A DNA stretch of 64,000 nt from VRUE01 sp963727465 (GTDB lineage Bacteria; Actinomycetota; Thermoleophilia; Solirubrobacterales; 70-9): assembly GCA_963727465.1 (NCBI GenBank), contig CAVSGL010000015.1, positions 31,677-95,676 of the forward strand, read 5' to 3'. Below, in pieces: positions 41,057-50,737 of the stretch; position 1 is the stretch's first letter; each line of letters opens with the position of its first letter. Position numbers and translations under genes: made by a program. A model generated the notes under the pieces. The model saw only the letters and a program-made list of their open reading frames with translations, was not told the origin of the DNA and did no database searches.

Positions 41057-41911
41057 CTAGAGCGCTTCGGCGATGTGCGGGGCTTCGCGGTCGAAGACCC
41101 ACAGCCCGAACACCGTGATCGTCAGGAAGACCGCGACGGCGGGCAGCAGGCCGGCAACCCCACCGGCCGCCTCGACGGCGCCCGGCGCTCCCGGGTCGAT
41201 GATCCAGGCGCGGGCCTGCTCGAAGATCGGCACCAGGGGGTTGAAGAAGAAGATCGTCCGCAGGCCTTCGGGCACGAGCTGAATCGGGTACACCACCGGC
41301 GTGCAGTACATGAGCACCATGGCGAAGACGCCCCAGATGACGCCGATGTCGCGGAAGCGGACGAAAAGCGCCGAGAGCGCGATCGAGACGGCGGCGGTGA
41401 AGACGAGTAGGAGCGCGAGGATCACCGGCAGGAACAGCCAGGTCCAGGTCGGGTCGACGCCGTAGGCGAGGATGAACACGAAGGCCACGAGCAGGTTCGG
41501 GCCGAGGTTCAGCAGCCCGGTGACCACGACGGAGAGCGGGATGACGAGGCGCGGGAACTGCGTCTTCCGTACGATCGCCTCGCGGCTGATCACCGATTCG
41601 ACCGCCTGGCCCGTCGTCTCCTGGAAGAAGGTGAAGAGGACGAGGTTGAAGAGCAACAGCACCGGGTAGTTTTCGACACCGCCGCCGAAGCGGATGATCT
41701 GGGTGAAGACCAGCAGCAGCACGCCGAAGAAGATCACCGGCCGGAACAGCGACCAGACGTAGCCGAGGATCGTGTCGAAGTAGGACTTCCTGAACTCGGT
41801 CAGCGCCATCAGCCAGAGCAATTCGCGAAACCTGTGACGGCTGCCGCCGAACGCGGAGGGTCCGCGAATCCGGCTCGGCGCGGCGATCGCGTCTGGGCTG
41901 GAGACGCTCAT
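41057..41911 (-). CDS. wzm: ABC-2 type polysaccharide export permease (Wzm-like)
   Basis: A 284-residue protein with six membrane helices and the family pattern LLWLMALTEFRKSYFDTILGYVWSLFRPVIFF near the N-terminus (the interface helix with (R/K)-Y), and MVLMYCTPVVYPIQLVPEGLRTIFFFNPLVPIFEQARAWII. It forms the channel through which a lipid-linked polysaccharide is exported. The ATG at 41911 overlaps the stop of the ATPase gene (ATGA). The longer opening to 42295 reads through the ATPase gene in a wrong frame and is rejected. Confidence 0.93.
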   Translation of the reverse strand: MSVSSPDAIAAPSRIRGPSAFGGSRHRFRELLWLMALTEFRKSYFDTILGYVWSLFRPVIFFGVLLLVFTQIIRFGGGVENYPVLLLFNLVLFTFFQETTGQAVESVISREAIVRKTQFPRLVIPLSVVVTGLLNLGPNLLVAFVFILAYGVDPTWTWLFLPVILALLLVFTAAVSIALSALFVRFRDIGVIWGVFAMVLMYCTPVVYPIQLVPEGLRTIFFFNPLVPIFEQARAWIIDPGAPGAVEAAGGVAGLLPAVAVFLTITVFGLWVFDREAPHIAEAL

Positions 41912-43143
41912 AGCGCCTGCGGCTCCCTCTCCACGACCTCCGCGACGGGTTCTTCGGCGAGGTCCAGGAGCCCGGAGACGTGCTCGACGCCGTAGACGAC
42001 GAAGTCGAGTATGTGCGGCGAGTGGAAGACCTGCTCGTCGCCGTGGTTGCGGGTGACCCAGCACTTCACGACGTACCGGCCCGGCGCCAGGGAGTTCGCG
42101 AAGCGCGCCGTGACGTGCGCCCGCTCGCCCGGGCCCAGGGCGTCTGCGGGCGAGGCGAGCCCGGCGCCCAGGCCGAACACATCCACCCCGTCGGCGGTCG
42201 CGACCATCAGAGCGAAGGAGGGACCGCGCACCTCCCCCGCGCCCTCGAAGAGGGCATGCAGCTCCACATCCTCGCCGTGTTCGGCGTTGTCGCATCGCTC
42301 GCCGGCCTTCTCCAGCCAGGCGTCAACGAGACGGATCTCCTCGCCCTGGCGCTCAACGGGAACGTCGACCGCGGCGCTGGCGGCCTGCCCCCCGGCCGGG
42401 GCGCCGGCCTCGAAATTCAGCTTCAGGTAGCGGCGCGACACCTCGTCCGGGTCACCGAGCAGATCGACCGCTCCGCTCCGCAGCAGCAGCGCGCGATCGC
42501 AGAAGTGTTCGACCTGAGCCATATCGTGCGTCACGAAGACGATCGTCCGGCCGGTCGCATGTATCTCGCTGAACATGTCTTTGCATTTCTGCTGAAAGGC
42601 CGCGTCGCCGACGGCGAGCACCTCGTCGATCAGCAGGATCTCCGCATCCGACTCGAGCATCACCGAGAAGGCAAGGCGCACCAACATGCCCGATGAATAG
42701 TTCTTCAGCTTCAGATCGACGAAGTCCTCCAGCTCGGCGAACTCGATCACCGCGTCGAGTCGGCGCTGCGACTCCCGCTTCGTCAGGCCGATCATCACCC
42801 CGTTGAGGATCACGTTCTCCCGAGCGCTCAGGTCGTTGTCGAAGCCGACACCGAGCTCGATGAAGGGAGCGATCTGCCCGCTGACCCGGACCTCGCCCCG
42901 GTCCGCCGCGTAGATGCCGGCGAGGATTTTGAGCAGCGTGCTCTTGCCGGAGCCGTTGCGGCCGACGATGCCGAAGAACTCGCCGGCGCGGACGTCGAAG
43001 CCCACGTCGCGCAGCGCCCGCAGCTCGCGGGAGCCGCGCTGTGCGAAGGGTCGCACCACGCGCTCCTTGAGCGTGTCGACCCGCTGGGTGGGGATCCGAA
43101 ACGACTTCCCCACGGCTTCGACTTCGACGACCGGAGTGGACAT
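41908..43143 (-). CDS. wzt: Polysaccharide export ABC ATPase with C-terminal glycan-binding domain (Wzt-like)
   Basis: A 411-residue protein. Walker A GRNGSGKST lies near residue 62, the Q-loop region GQIAPFIELGVGFDNDLSARENVILNG, signature YSSGM, Walker B EILLIDEVLAVGD, and the switch His in FVTHDMAQV. Residues about 245-395 form an extra beta-sandwich (LVDAWLEKAGERCDNAEHGEDVELHALF; PGRYVVKCWVTRN) like the Wzt C-terminal domain that recognises the finished chain end. This implies a capped glycan, fitting the methyl- and sulfotransferases nearby. Confidence 0.93.
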   Translation of the reverse strand: MSTPVVEVEAVGKSFRIPTQRVDTLKERVVRPFAQRGSRELRALRDVGFDVRAGEFFGIVGRNGSGKSTLLKILAGIYAADRGEVRVSGQIAPFIELGVGFDNDLSARENVILNGVMIGLTKRESQRRLDAVIEFAELEDFVDLKLKNYSSGMLVRLAFSVMLESDAEILLIDEVLAVGDAAFQQKCKDMFSEIHATGRTIVFVTHDMAQVEHFCDRALLLRSGAVDLLGDPDEVSRRYLKLNFEAGAPAGGQAASAAVDVPVERQGEEIRLVDAWLEKAGERCDNAEHGEDVELHALFEGAGEVRGPSFALMVATADGVDVFGLGAGLASPADALGPGERAHVTARFANSLAPGRYVVKCWVTRNHGDEQVFHSPHILDFVVYGVEHVSGLLDLAEEPVAEVVEREPQAL

Positions 43144-43146
43144 GGT

Positions 43147-44883
43147 CTAGGCCGCCGCCTCACTGAGGTCGACGCCGTCCACCGAGCCCGAACCGTTGGG
43201 CGACGCCGCCACGACATCTCCGTCGGCTACGAGCCGGTCCAGCAGGCCGGAGAAGCGCGCAGCGTAGCCGTCGAACCCGTGACGCCGCTCGATCAGCGCC
43301 CGGCAGGCCCTGCCCATCTCCTCGCGCCGGGCCCGCGGAGTCGCCAGCGCCCGATCGAGCGCCGCGGCCAGCGCCTCGACGTCGCGGCAGTCACAGAGCC
43401 AACCGGTGACCCCGTCGGCGATCAGATCGGCCAACCCGAAGATGTCGGTGGCGAGGACCGGCGTCTCCCAGGCCATCCCCTCCAGCACCGCTCGGGGCAG
43501 CGACTCGACGTCGGAGGCGCAGACGAGGATGTCGGCGATCCCGAGCCACCTGTGCACCTCGCCCGTCAGCGGCACGAGCTCGATCCGCGACGCGGCCGGG
43601 CTCGAGCTCGCGTACTCGCCGAGGGCGCGGCAGGTCGCGTCCTCCCAGCCGCCGACGAGAACGAGGCGGGCTCGTGGGTGGCGGCCGGCGACCGAGCTGA
43701 ACGCCTGGCTCAGCGGCACCTGCCCCTTGCGGGGCTGAATCTGGCCGAGGCACAGGACCACCTCCTCGTCGTCGGCGATGCCGGCCTCTCGGCGCGCCTC
43801 GCTGCGATCGAATTTCGACCGCTCCGCGTCGATTCGGTCCAGAGCGACGCCGTAGGGAAGCGTGAGGCTGCAATTCTGGGGCAGATCGGGCTCGAACAGA
43901 CGTCTGGTGGGCTCGGCCTCGAAGACGGCCAGCGCGGTTTCATCGAGCACGTGCTCGGCTATCGCCAGAACCTCGGCGTCGAGATCGGCCCAGAGCACGC
44001 GGGGCTTGAAGCTCTCGTGGATCGCCCAGAGCGCCGGAATTCCGAGCTCGCGGGCGACCTCGGCGCCGGGGAACGCATAGGAGGAGGCCGTGTTGATCAT
44101 CGCGAAGTCGAACTCCCGGCCCCGGGCCCAGCCGACCAGCTCCTCGACGCGACCGATATGAGCCGCGCGATCGTACTCCGGCAGCGGACTGGAGACGTGG
44201 ACGGGAACGCCGAGGTTTTCGAGCTCGACCCGCAGCGGACCGTCGATCGAGGCGACGACCGTCGGATTGACCGCCTCCATGCGCAGCAGCTCGCGCAGCA
44301 GCTCGAAGAGATAGAGCTGCGCCCCGCCGAGGTCGAGCTGGTGCGCGAACACCAGGGCTCGGCGGCCAGGGCGATCGGGTGCCTTGGGCGTCGGTGAAGG
44401 CGGCAGCGGGAGCACAACTCTTCCCGTCTGCGTCGAATCCGTCTCGCCGACGACCCGAACCGGTACAGGTCCGAGGGCGAGCCTCTCGCCCTCGGCGCCG
44501 AAGGCGACCACGCGGAGCTCGGCGTCCTCCGGCGGCTTATCCAGCGCCGCGAGGTCGACGACCAGCTCGAAGCCGGAGACCTCGGCGACCGGCGTGTCGA
44601 TCGCCCGCCGGACGTCGGGCCGGGGAACGCCGAGGCGAGCCCGGCCGAGCTCGTGATCGTCGAGCCAGGCTTCGACTCGGACCGGCGGGCCCGAGGGGAA
44701 GACCGTCCAGCCGCGGACCTCGAAGGACTCACCGGCGATCGTCGCACCCGGATGCGGCGAGTCGATCCAGCCCCGTCTGAACCTGCCAGGCGCCCAGACC
44801 TGGAGCGTTGCCCCAAGGCGCCATCGCAGCTTTGCCCAGCCCTCCCTCTGTCCCCGCAAACGGCGTGGCACGCCGCCAGACAC
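43147..44883 (-). CDS. GT4-type glycosyltransferase with N-terminal beta-sandwich module
   Basis: A 578-residue protein. Residues about 38-140 form a beta module (GESFEVRGWTVFPSGPPVRVEAW, RPDVRRAI, VSGFELVVDL) also found in two methyltransferases of this locus. The glycosyltransferase part has the GT-B N-domain start ALVFAHQLDLGGAQLYLFELL and the C-domain nucleotide-sugar region VLCLGQIQPRKGQVPL, RLVLVGGWED and VCASDVESLPRAVLEGMAWETPVLATD (the E-x7-E motif). It probably adds a hexose to the exported glycan on the cytoplasmic face. The next gene (wzt) begins three bases later; the three genes form one operon. Confidence 0.88.
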   Translation of the reverse strand: MSGGVPRRLRGQREGWAKLRWRLGATLQVWAPGRFRRGWIDSPHPGATIAGESFEVRGWTVFPSGPPVRVEAWLDDHELGRARLGVPRPDVRRAIDTPVAEVSGFELVVDLAALDKPPEDAELRVVAFGAEGERLALGPVPVRVVGETDSTQTGRVVLPLPPSPTPKAPDRPGRRALVFAHQLDLGGAQLYLFELLRELLRMEAVNPTVVASIDGPLRVELENLGVPVHVSSPLPEYDRAAHIGRVEELVGWARGREFDFAMINTASSYAFPGAEVARELGIPALWAIHESFKPRVLWADLDAEVLAIAEHVLDETALAVFEAEPTRRLFEPDLPQNCSLTLPYGVALDRIDAERSKFDRSEARREAGIADDEEVVLCLGQIQPRKGQVPLSQAFSSVAGRHPRARLVLVGGWEDATCRALGEYASSSPAASRIELVPLTGEVHRWLGIADILVCASDVESLPRAVLEGMAWETPVLATDIFGLADLIADGVTGWLCDCRDVEALAAALDRALATPRARREEMGRACRALIERRHGFDGYAARFSGLLDRLVADGDVVAASPNGSGSVDGVDLSEAAA

Positions 44884-44962
44884 TTCGCCCCCTTCGCCGA
44901 CTTTAAACGACTGGTGTCCAGAAGATATCCGACTGGATTCGCAAAGACAACCTGAGTCGTTC

Positions 44963-46507
44963 CTAAGTCTTTTGGGAACTCGGCGGCGACGGCGAACGCG
45001 CGGCGAACAGGCGCTCGATTCGCGCCCGCACGGGCGACGAGCGGCCGGCCAGCGCCAGCAGGGAGACAGTCGCCCCGGCCGCGATCATGCCGGCCGGCGG
45101 CACCGTGTAGCGGCCGATGTATTCGGACGAGAGCAGCGGCAGGAAGATCGTCGCCAGCCCGCTGACGCCGAGCACCGCGACGGCGATCCTGCTGCGGCGC
45201 GGGCCGACGAACAGCCCCCCAAGGATCAGCAGGGTCGAGATCAGCAGCAGCGCCGCGCCCAGGCGGAACACCCGTTGATAGTCGTAGAGAGCGTCGACCA
45301 GGACGGTATCCGCATGCACCGTGAAGGGCGAGAAGAATTCTTCCATTCCCTGCTGGGTCGAGCGGAGCACCGCCGGCGTGGCGACGTCCCCGTAGTGCCA
45401 GCTGACCTGGCCGTCGAGCCCCGTCCCCCTTCCCGGCTTCCAGGCGCCGTAGGAGTCGGGGAAGAGGTAGGCCCAGCCTTCCGAGACGACGGTGTCGGCG
45501 TAATCGCCGGGCTGATGTAGGATCGCCTGGCGGGCGAAGGCCGCCAGCTTTCCGTCGCCGGCGCCGCGCGTTTCGCCGAGCTGGCCGTAGAGCCGCGAGG
45601 CCGGCGACTTGGGATCGAACAGGTACCACCCCGAGCCATAGCGATCCGCGGCCGGTTTGCTCTCGCACAGCGACTCGGTGCCCTGCGGCGGCGTGAACTT
45701 GCTGCAATCGGCGAACGGCGCCACCCGGGCGTAGAGGCGCCAGCCGGGCGACGGCGTCACCCCGAAGCGGCTGTGGTCGATGGAGTTCGCGGTCGCGTAC
45801 GCGAGCAGCACGGCGCAGGCGGCGCCGAGGCAGACAGCAACGGGCTTCCAGCGCGGCAGCCAGGGGCGCGGGCGCGCCAGCACGAGGACCAGCACGAACA
45901 CCGGGATCAGGAACAGGCCAGCGGTGCGGGTGATCGCCGCCAGCGAGACGAGGACTCCGGCGAGCGCCGGCCAGGGCCACCAGCGCAGCGGGTCCTCCAG
46001 GGCGCGGGCGACCGCGTAGACCGAGCCGACCATCAGCAGCGTGAACAGGACCTCCGACATGATCGTGTCCTCGAGGAACAGCTGGTCGGCGCCGAGCAGG
46101 ATCACCGCGGCGCCGACGACACCCGGCCACGGCGAGCCGCAGAGCCGGCGCACGGCGGCAAAGAGGATCAGCGCCGATGCGATCCCGATCAGGTGCTGGA
46201 GGACGACGAAGGCGCCGACCGAGTGGGTGAAGATACCGGCGATCGCGAGGAAGACCGAGTAGCCGGCGGGATGCTGGGGATCGGCCAGGGTTTCGGTTCC
46301 CGCGTAATAGGCATACGGCCAGGAATCCGCGAGCGAGGGGACCGTCGGCCATACCGCCGCGCTCGCGATGAGCCGCAGCACGATCCCGATGAGCACGAGA
46401 CCCGCGAGCGCATAGAGGGCGCGGCTGGCCCGAGTCCAGCCGGCCCAAGCGGGCAGGGGCTCGCCCGCCTGCGAGGGACTGAAGTCCGAGTCGGCCAGCG
46501 GCGCCAC
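44963..46507 (-). CDS. Polytopic membrane protein resembling GT-C glycosyltransferases
   Basis: A 514-residue protein with about 11-12 membrane helices. After the first helix comes SLADSWPYAYYAGTETLADPQHPAGYSVFLAIAG, whose acidic residue and P-x-x-P-G pattern recall the catalytic loop of GT39/ArnT-like enzymes that use polyprenyl-phosphate sugars. A large extracytoplasmic loop (about 255-370) contains paired cysteines. It would act on the outer face. The GTG start lies 11 bases after TATAGA on the minus strand. Confidence 0.65.
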   Translation of the reverse strand: MAPLADSDFSPSQAGEPLPAWAGWTRASRALYALAGLVLIGIVLRLIASAAVWPTVPSLADSWPYAYYAGTETLADPQHPAGYSVFLAIAGIFTHSVGAFVVLQHLIGIASALILFAAVRRLCGSPWPGVVGAAVILLGADQLFLEDTIMSEVLFTLLMVGSVYAVARALEDPLRWWPWPALAGVLVSLAAITRTAGLFLIPVFVLVLVLARPRPWLPRWKPVAVCLGAACAVLLAYATANSIDHSRFGVTPSPGWRLYARVAPFADCSKFTPPQGTESLCESKPAADRYGSGWYLFDPKSPASRLYGQLGETRGAGDGKLAAFARQAILHQPGDYADTVVSEGWAYLFPDSYGAWKPGRGTGLDGQVSWHYGDVATPAVLRSTQQGMEEFFSPFTVHADTVLVDALYDYQRVFRLGAALLLISTLLILGGLFVGPRRSRIAVAVLGVSGLATIFLPLLSSEYIGRYTVPPAGMIAAGATVSLLALAGRSSPVRARIERLFAARSPSPPSSQKT

Positions 46508-46554
46508 GACCTCGGCAGTCTATATGGAAATTTCCGTGCGTACCGCGAGCTGCC

Positions 46555-47187
46555 TCAGGCGCCCCGGATCGCGATCACCCGGTAGGCCGATGCCAGCGAG
46601 TGGACGTGGGGTCCCTGGCGACGCGCCCGGCGGGCCAACCAGGGAAAAGCGAGGCGACGGGCCAGCCGGTAGCGCAGCCGATCCGACGAGGTGAGCCACT
46701 CGCGAGCGATCCAGCCCAGCGTCACGTAGACGTTGTGCATGCCCTCCGCTGACTGCACGACGAAGCCGTGCCGCTCCGCCAACAGCTTCAGGCCGTCGAT
46801 CGTGTAGCGCTGGTAGTCGGTCGGGTCGAGGTGCTCGGGCTGCATGAACGGCACGCACAGGTACAGCAGCCCGCCCGGCTTGCACACACGGCCGAACTCC
46901 GCCATCACCTGCTCGGGGTTGGCGACGTGCTCGAGCACCGCGTTGCAGACGATCGCGTCGAAGAAGCGGCTCTCGACGGGAATCCGGTCCAGCGGCGAGA
47001 CGATGTCGATGTCGGCACTGTGCAGTCCCTCGGCGATGTCCTGGTTGTGCACGCGCCCGGGCACGAGCGATCGCAGATCGCGGTTGCCGGCACCGGCGTT
47101 CAGCACCTCGCCCTCGAGCGCGGCCGCGTACTCGCCGAGCTCGTCGGCGAGGCTGGGAAACAGCGCTCCTACGTCGAGGCCGGCCAT
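46555..47187 (-). CDS. Class I SAM-dependent methyltransferase
   Basis: A 210-residue Rossmann methyltransferase. Motif I is degenerate but readable (EVLNAGAGNRD), then an Asp-containing motif II (ADIDIVSP), motif post-I FFDAIVCNAVLEHVANPEQVM, and RVCKPGGLLYLCVPFMQPEHLDPTDYQRYT. Substrates are likely sugar or lipid intermediates. The ATG follows directly on the stop of the upstream glycosyltransferase gene, so they are co-expressed. Confidence 0.87.
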   Translation of the reverse strand: MAGLDVGALFPSLADELGEYAAALEGEVLNAGAGNRDLRSLVPGRVHNQDIAEGLHSADIDIVSPLDRIPVESRFFDAIVCNAVLEHVANPEQVMAEFGRVCKPGGLLYLCVPFMQPEHLDPTDYQRYTIDGLKLLAERHGFVVQSAEGMHNVYVTLGWIAREWLTSSDRLRYRLARRLAFPWLARRARRQGPHVHSLASAYRVIAIRGA

Positions 47188-47865
47188 CTAGAGGCGGGCC
47201 GGAACAGGCTCGTCGGGCCCCAGGGCCCATTTCCGCTGTAGTGCGACCGCGGCCTCGACCCAGCGCCGATGGTCGAGAAACTCTCGCCGCGCGTAGTGCT
47301 CGACGTGAAAGTCGCCAACCACGACGCGGCGACCGCGCGCACGCGCCTGTAGGCAGATGTCGATGTCATAGCCGTCCAGGGGCCCCAGCCCGCGATCGAA
47401 GCGCAGCTCTTCTGCGGCCCAGGCAGACAGCGCCAGGAGCATCCCGTCGACGGCTTCGACCTCGAAGTTGCCGTGCGAATAGGTTTCCGTGCTGCCGCCC
47501 GGAACCATGACCGGAGATTCGGTGCGGCCGCGGCGGATGCCCTCCCACCAGGCGAGACCCGCACGGACATCCAGCGCTCCCGCCGAACCGATCACGGCGA
47601 TCTCCTCGCTGGCGGCGAGCAGTGAGCGCACCCGGGTGAGAAAGAGCTCGTCGCCGATCGCGACATCCTGATGAAGGAGCACAACTGCCTCCAGATCGTC
47701 CTCGGCCGCAGCCTCGGCGATCATCCGGTTGTAGGGCTCCTGAATCGAATCGAAACCGTGACAGCGCATCACCAGCGAATCTCGCTCAGCGAGCCGGTCG
47801 ATCGTCGGACCCGCATGAGCGCGGTATTCTTCACCGTTGGTCGTGGCACAGCCGAAGGCAATCAC
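47188..47865 (-). CDS. Glycosyltransferase, GT-A fold (family 2-like), paralogue 1
   Basis: About 225 residues. Begins VIAFGCATTNGEEY and carries LEAVVLLHQDVAIGD (the donor-site DxD-like DV acid), VIGSAGALDV, EVEAVDGMLLALSAW and LDGYDIDICLQARARG with a later FHVEHYARR; these match the 'glycosyltransferase like family 2' group with the LHQDV signature. GTG 47865 aligns exactly to the start of the paralogue at 59.7 kb (MIAFGCAV). The longer TTG start at 47886 is possible. Both paralogues sit divergently to a methyltransferase with the shared beta module. Confidence 0.8.
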   Translation of the reverse strand: MIAFGCATTNGEEYRAHAGPTIDRLAERDSLVMRCHGFDSIQEPYNRMIAEAAAEDDLEAVVLLHQDVAIGDELFLTRVRSLLAASEEIAVIGSAGALDVRAGLAWWEGIRRGRTESPVMVPGGSTETYSHGNFEVEAVDGMLLALSAWAAEELRFDRGLGPLDGYDIDICLQARARGRRVVVGDFHVEHYARREFLDHRRWVEAAVALQRKWALGPDEPVPARL

Positions 47866-49975
47866 AATCGACGAAAACCGTACCAACGGCCCGTCGCCAG
47901 CGGGTCACTCGACGAACAAGCTCTCACTGGGCTGCGACCAGGCCATCGAGAATCCCGGCATCGTAATCCACAACGAGCTCCTGATTTCCGGCTGGGCCGT
48001 CTCACCGGAGGGCATCTCGGGAATAGTCGTCCAGATCGGCGACAGGACGCTGAACGCGACCTATGGTCTCGATACCCCCTGGGTCGCCGCCAGCAAACCT
48101 GAGATCGCCGGTTCCGACCGGGCGGGCTTCGAGTTGCGCATGGACACCTCGGATTGGCAACCCGGAGAACCGCAAGTCAGGGTCGTCGCCTTCGACCAGA
48201 GCGGGGCTCAGGCCGAGCTCGTCGGAAGGGCGAAGGTCCTGCCCTATGACGAGCCGCTGCGCTCGCATGACGAGATCCCCGCGGCGATCGCTGCCGGCGA
48301 GGTCGTCATGTGGCTCGACAGCCCACCGATTCTCGAAGGACCGTGCGAAACCGAGGATCGAGTGGAGGTTCGGGGCTGGGCGTATGCCGAGGATGGCCTG
48401 GAAGCGGTGAGAGTGACGATCGACGGGCAGGCCCTCGAAGCGGTGTATCCGATCGTCCGACCCGATCTGCTTGATTTCCTTGGGTCCGAGGTGGCAGGCG
48501 CCGCGGGGTTCGTCCTTTCTCTTCATCCGAGCGAGTGTCCGCCCGGGCGCCACAGGCTCACGGTTGTCGCGGTCGGCCGCAACGGCCGCAGCGTCGGCGT
48601 CGAGGGCGACGTTGTCGTCCCTCCGCGATCCTCCCCCGCGGCGCCGCGGCCAGGAGAACCGGCAGCGGTCGAGTGGATCGAGGATCGCGACCCGCCCCGG
48701 AGGCTGCCGGAGGCCCCGGAGCGCGGCGCCGTCGGAGACCGGGACATCGTGCGAGAGATCGAACGGCAGCTTTTCTACCACTGGGCATCGCTGCTGGCGA
48801 GGGACCGGGTCGTCCTGGATGCCGGCTGCGAAAACAACCTGGGAGCGGCCCTCTTCGCCGCCGCCGGGGCCGAGCGTGTCGTCGCGGTCGATTCAGACGA
48901 GGATGCGCTGGCGGAGACCCGCACCGGCACCGAAGACACTCCGCTGGAGCTGCATCGCTGCGATCTCTGCCTGCTCCCCTTCGAAGATGCTTCGTTCGGC
49001 TTGATCGCCTGCTTCGATGGGCTCGCGCACGGCGAGGACCCTGATCTGGTCTTGGAGGAGCTGCACCGAGTGCTCTCCGCGGAGGGTGTGCTGGTGGCCT
49101 CTCTGGACGATGGCTCTGACGAGCTGGCGTCGGTGCTGGACCAGCGCTTCGCACATACTCGCCTCTCGGGAGATCTGGATGAGGCGTCGCGCGTCGTCGT
49201 CCTCGCAAGCGACAAACCGCTGCCGGAGCTGGCCGAACCCGCAGCGCTTCGCTTGCCGAAGGCGATCCGGCGATTGCACCATAGCGCTCAGACGTGGGAG
49301 GACAGGGCGCTGCATGCCGAGGCCGTGGCCGCCGCCACCCGGGTCCAGCTCAACCTGGCCCGCATGCACCAGGAGGTGAGCGCCAGGTCGCTCCAGGTGG
49401 GGGAAGCGGAGCTCGCCGATCTCGAATCCGAATGCGAACAGCTCGAGGCGCAGGAAGCGCAGCTGCTGGAGCAGCGGGCTCAGTCGGAAGGGCAGATCAA
49501 GTCGGCGAATAAGCGTCTTGAGGAGCAGGAAGCGCGGTTGCTCGAGCAGGAGGCCCGGCTGCTGGAGCAGCAGACCCGGCTGGAGGAGCAGGACGAGCGA
49601 CTCTGGGCTCAGTACAACCAACTCGAGCAGCAGCGGCAACAACTCGAGCAGGAGAACGAGCAACGCGAGCAACTCGGACAGCAGCGCGAGCAGCTCGAGC
49701 AACGGCGCGAGCAGCTCGAGCAACAACTCAAGCAACGGCGCGAGCAACTCGAGCAGCACGAAGCCCTGATCGACTCGCAGGCGGCGACTCTGGGCGCGAG
49801 AAATGCCGAGCTACGCGTTGCCACCGAGCGCCTGCGACACGCTGAAGCCGAGGCCGCCGCATGGAAGACGTCCCTCTCCGTGCGCGTCACCCGTCCCCTT
49901 CGGGCAATCGGCCGTGCGGCCCGGCGAATCCGCAGGGTCTTTTCGCGACGAGCCCATCTCGACGCAAGCGGCTGA
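47837..49975 (+). CDS. SAM methyltransferase with two N-terminal beta modules and long coiled coil
   Basis: A 712-residue protein. Beta module 1 (about residues 40-135; LISGWAVSPEGISGIVVQIG) and module 2 (about 155-260; VRGWAYAEDGLEAVRVTIDG, RPDLLDFLG) precede a methyltransferase domain at about 310-460 (VVLDAGCENNLGAALFAAAGAERVVAVDSDEDAL, FGLIACFDGLAHGEDPDLVLEELHRVL). A Gln/Glu/Leu coiled coil of about 200 residues follows. It ends with SLSVRVTRPLRAIGRAARRIRR, a basic motif shared with the glycosyltransferase at 61.8 kb. The coiled coil could measure or scaffold, as in chain-length-controlling methyltransferases. TTG 47837 lies six bases after TATTCT; no later start occurs before the beta module. 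Its 5' end overlaps that of the divergent gene. Confidence 0.78.
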   Translation: MVVAQPKAITIDENRTNGPSPAGHSTNKLSLGCDQAIENPGIVIHNELLISGWAVSPEGISGIVVQIGDRTLNATYGLDTPWVAASKPEIAGSDRAGFELRMDTSDWQPGEPQVRVVAFDQSGAQAELVGRAKVLPYDEPLRSHDEIPAAIAAGEVVMWLDSPPILEGPCETEDRVEVRGWAYAEDGLEAVRVTIDGQALEAVYPIVRPDLLDFLGSEVAGAAGFVLSLHPSECPPGRHRLTVVAVGRNGRSVGVEGDVVVPPRSSPAAPRPGEPAAVEWIEDRDPPRRLPEAPERGAVGDRDIVREIERQLFYHWASLLARDRVVLDAGCENNLGAALFAAAGAERVVAVDSDEDALAETRTGTEDTPLELHRCDLCLLPFEDASFGLIACFDGLAHGEDPDLVLEELHRVLSAEGVLVASLDDGSDELASVLDQRFAHTRLSGDLDEASRVVVLASDKPLPELAEPAALRLPKAIRRLHHSAQTWEDRALHAEAVAAATRVQLNLARMHQEVSARSLQVGEAELADLESECEQLEAQEAQLLEQRAQSEGQIKSANKRLEEQEARLLEQEARLLEQQTRLEEQDERLWAQYNQLEQQRQQLEQENEQREQLGQQREQLEQRREQLEQQLKQRREQLEQHEALIDSQAATLGARNAELRVATERLRHAEAEAAAWKTSLSVRVTRPLRAIGRAARRIRRVFSRRAHLDASG

Positions 49976-49996
49976 ACGACCTCGAGGGCGATCAAG

Positions 49997-50737
49997 TTGC
50001 CGCCGGCGTCACACCCCTCCCACACCCCGGGGCTACCGCCGCCGGTCGACATCGACCCGACGAGCGGCGAGCTCCGCGCCTACTGGCTGTCGCGTGTGGC
50101 TCAACACGTGCAGGACAGCTATGCGGGAGTGAGAATGTGCAAGTTCCCCGAGGATCTACGGGCCTACGAGCACCTTCTCTGGCTCTCGGCCCCCGATACC
50201 GTGATCGAGCTGGGCACCGCCCACGGCGCCAGCGCCCTCTGGTTTCGGGACCGCCTGCGCGCCCTGCGGAACTATGGACGGATCGAACGGGCTCCGCATG
50301 TGATCTCCATCGACGTGGACCAGTCGCTGGCGGAAGCTGACCTGGCGGCCGCCGATGCTTCCTATGCCGAGGCGATCGACCTGATCGCGGCCGACGTAAC
50401 GGACCCGCAGCTGCCGGACGAGATCGGCGCGATGCTTTCCGCGGATGCACGCTGCTTCGTCTGCGAGGACTCCGCCCATGTCTTCGACACGACGCTGGCG
50501 GCGCTGGAGGGCTTCGCCCGCTTCGTCCCGGAAGGCGGCTTCTTCGTCGTCGAGGACACCTGTGTGGACGTCGAGCCGATGCGTCCGACGGCAGACTGGC
50601 CGCGAGGAGTTCAGCCCGCCCTCGACGCATGGCTCAGCACCCCGACGGGCGCGCAATTCATAGTGAGGCGCGATTTGGAGCTCTACGGCCTCTCGTGTCA
50701 CCCGGGCGGCTTCCTTCAGCGCCGTAGGGCCGGCTAG
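49997..50737 (+). CDS. CmcI-family SAM-dependent methyltransferase/hydroxylase-like protein
   Basis: A 246-residue protein with the CmcI fold: KFPEDLRAYEHLLWLSAPDTVIELGTAHGASALWF (motif I), HVISIDVD, LIAADVTDPQLPDEI, and FVCEDSAHVFDTTLAALEGFARFVPEGGFFVVEDTCVD. Relatives are O-methyltransferases or sugar-modifying enzymes in surface glycan loci. TTG start 21 bases after the upstream methyltransferase gene, in the same direction. It overlaps the convergent sulfotransferase gene by four bases. Confidence 0.82.
   Translation: MPPASHPSHTPGLPPPVDIDPTSGELRAYWLSRVAQHVQDSYAGVRMCKFPEDLRAYEHLLWLSAPDTVIELGTAHGASALWFRDRLRALRNYGRIERAPHVISIDVDQSLAEADLAAADASYAEAIDLIAADVTDPQLPDEIGAMLSADARCFVCEDSAHVFDTTLAALEGFARFVPEGGFFVVEDTCVDVEPMRPTADWPRGVQPALDAWLSTPTGAQFIVRRDLELYGLSCHPGGFLQRRRAG

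Noticed and set aside
41912..42295. N-terminal extension of the Wzm-like permease
   Set aside because: It lies entirely within the wzt gene in another frame and is Arg/Gly-rich; the ATGA overlap gives the natural start.
44097..46448. 783-codon minus-strand frame over the GT4 and GT-C genes
   Set aside because: It is a shadow frame; both real genes have membrane or glycosyltransferase motifs in other frames.
46530..46545. GGAAATTTCC palindrome before the GT-C-like gene
   Set aside because: Only ten bases and single; too short to claim as an operator although it lies near the promoter.
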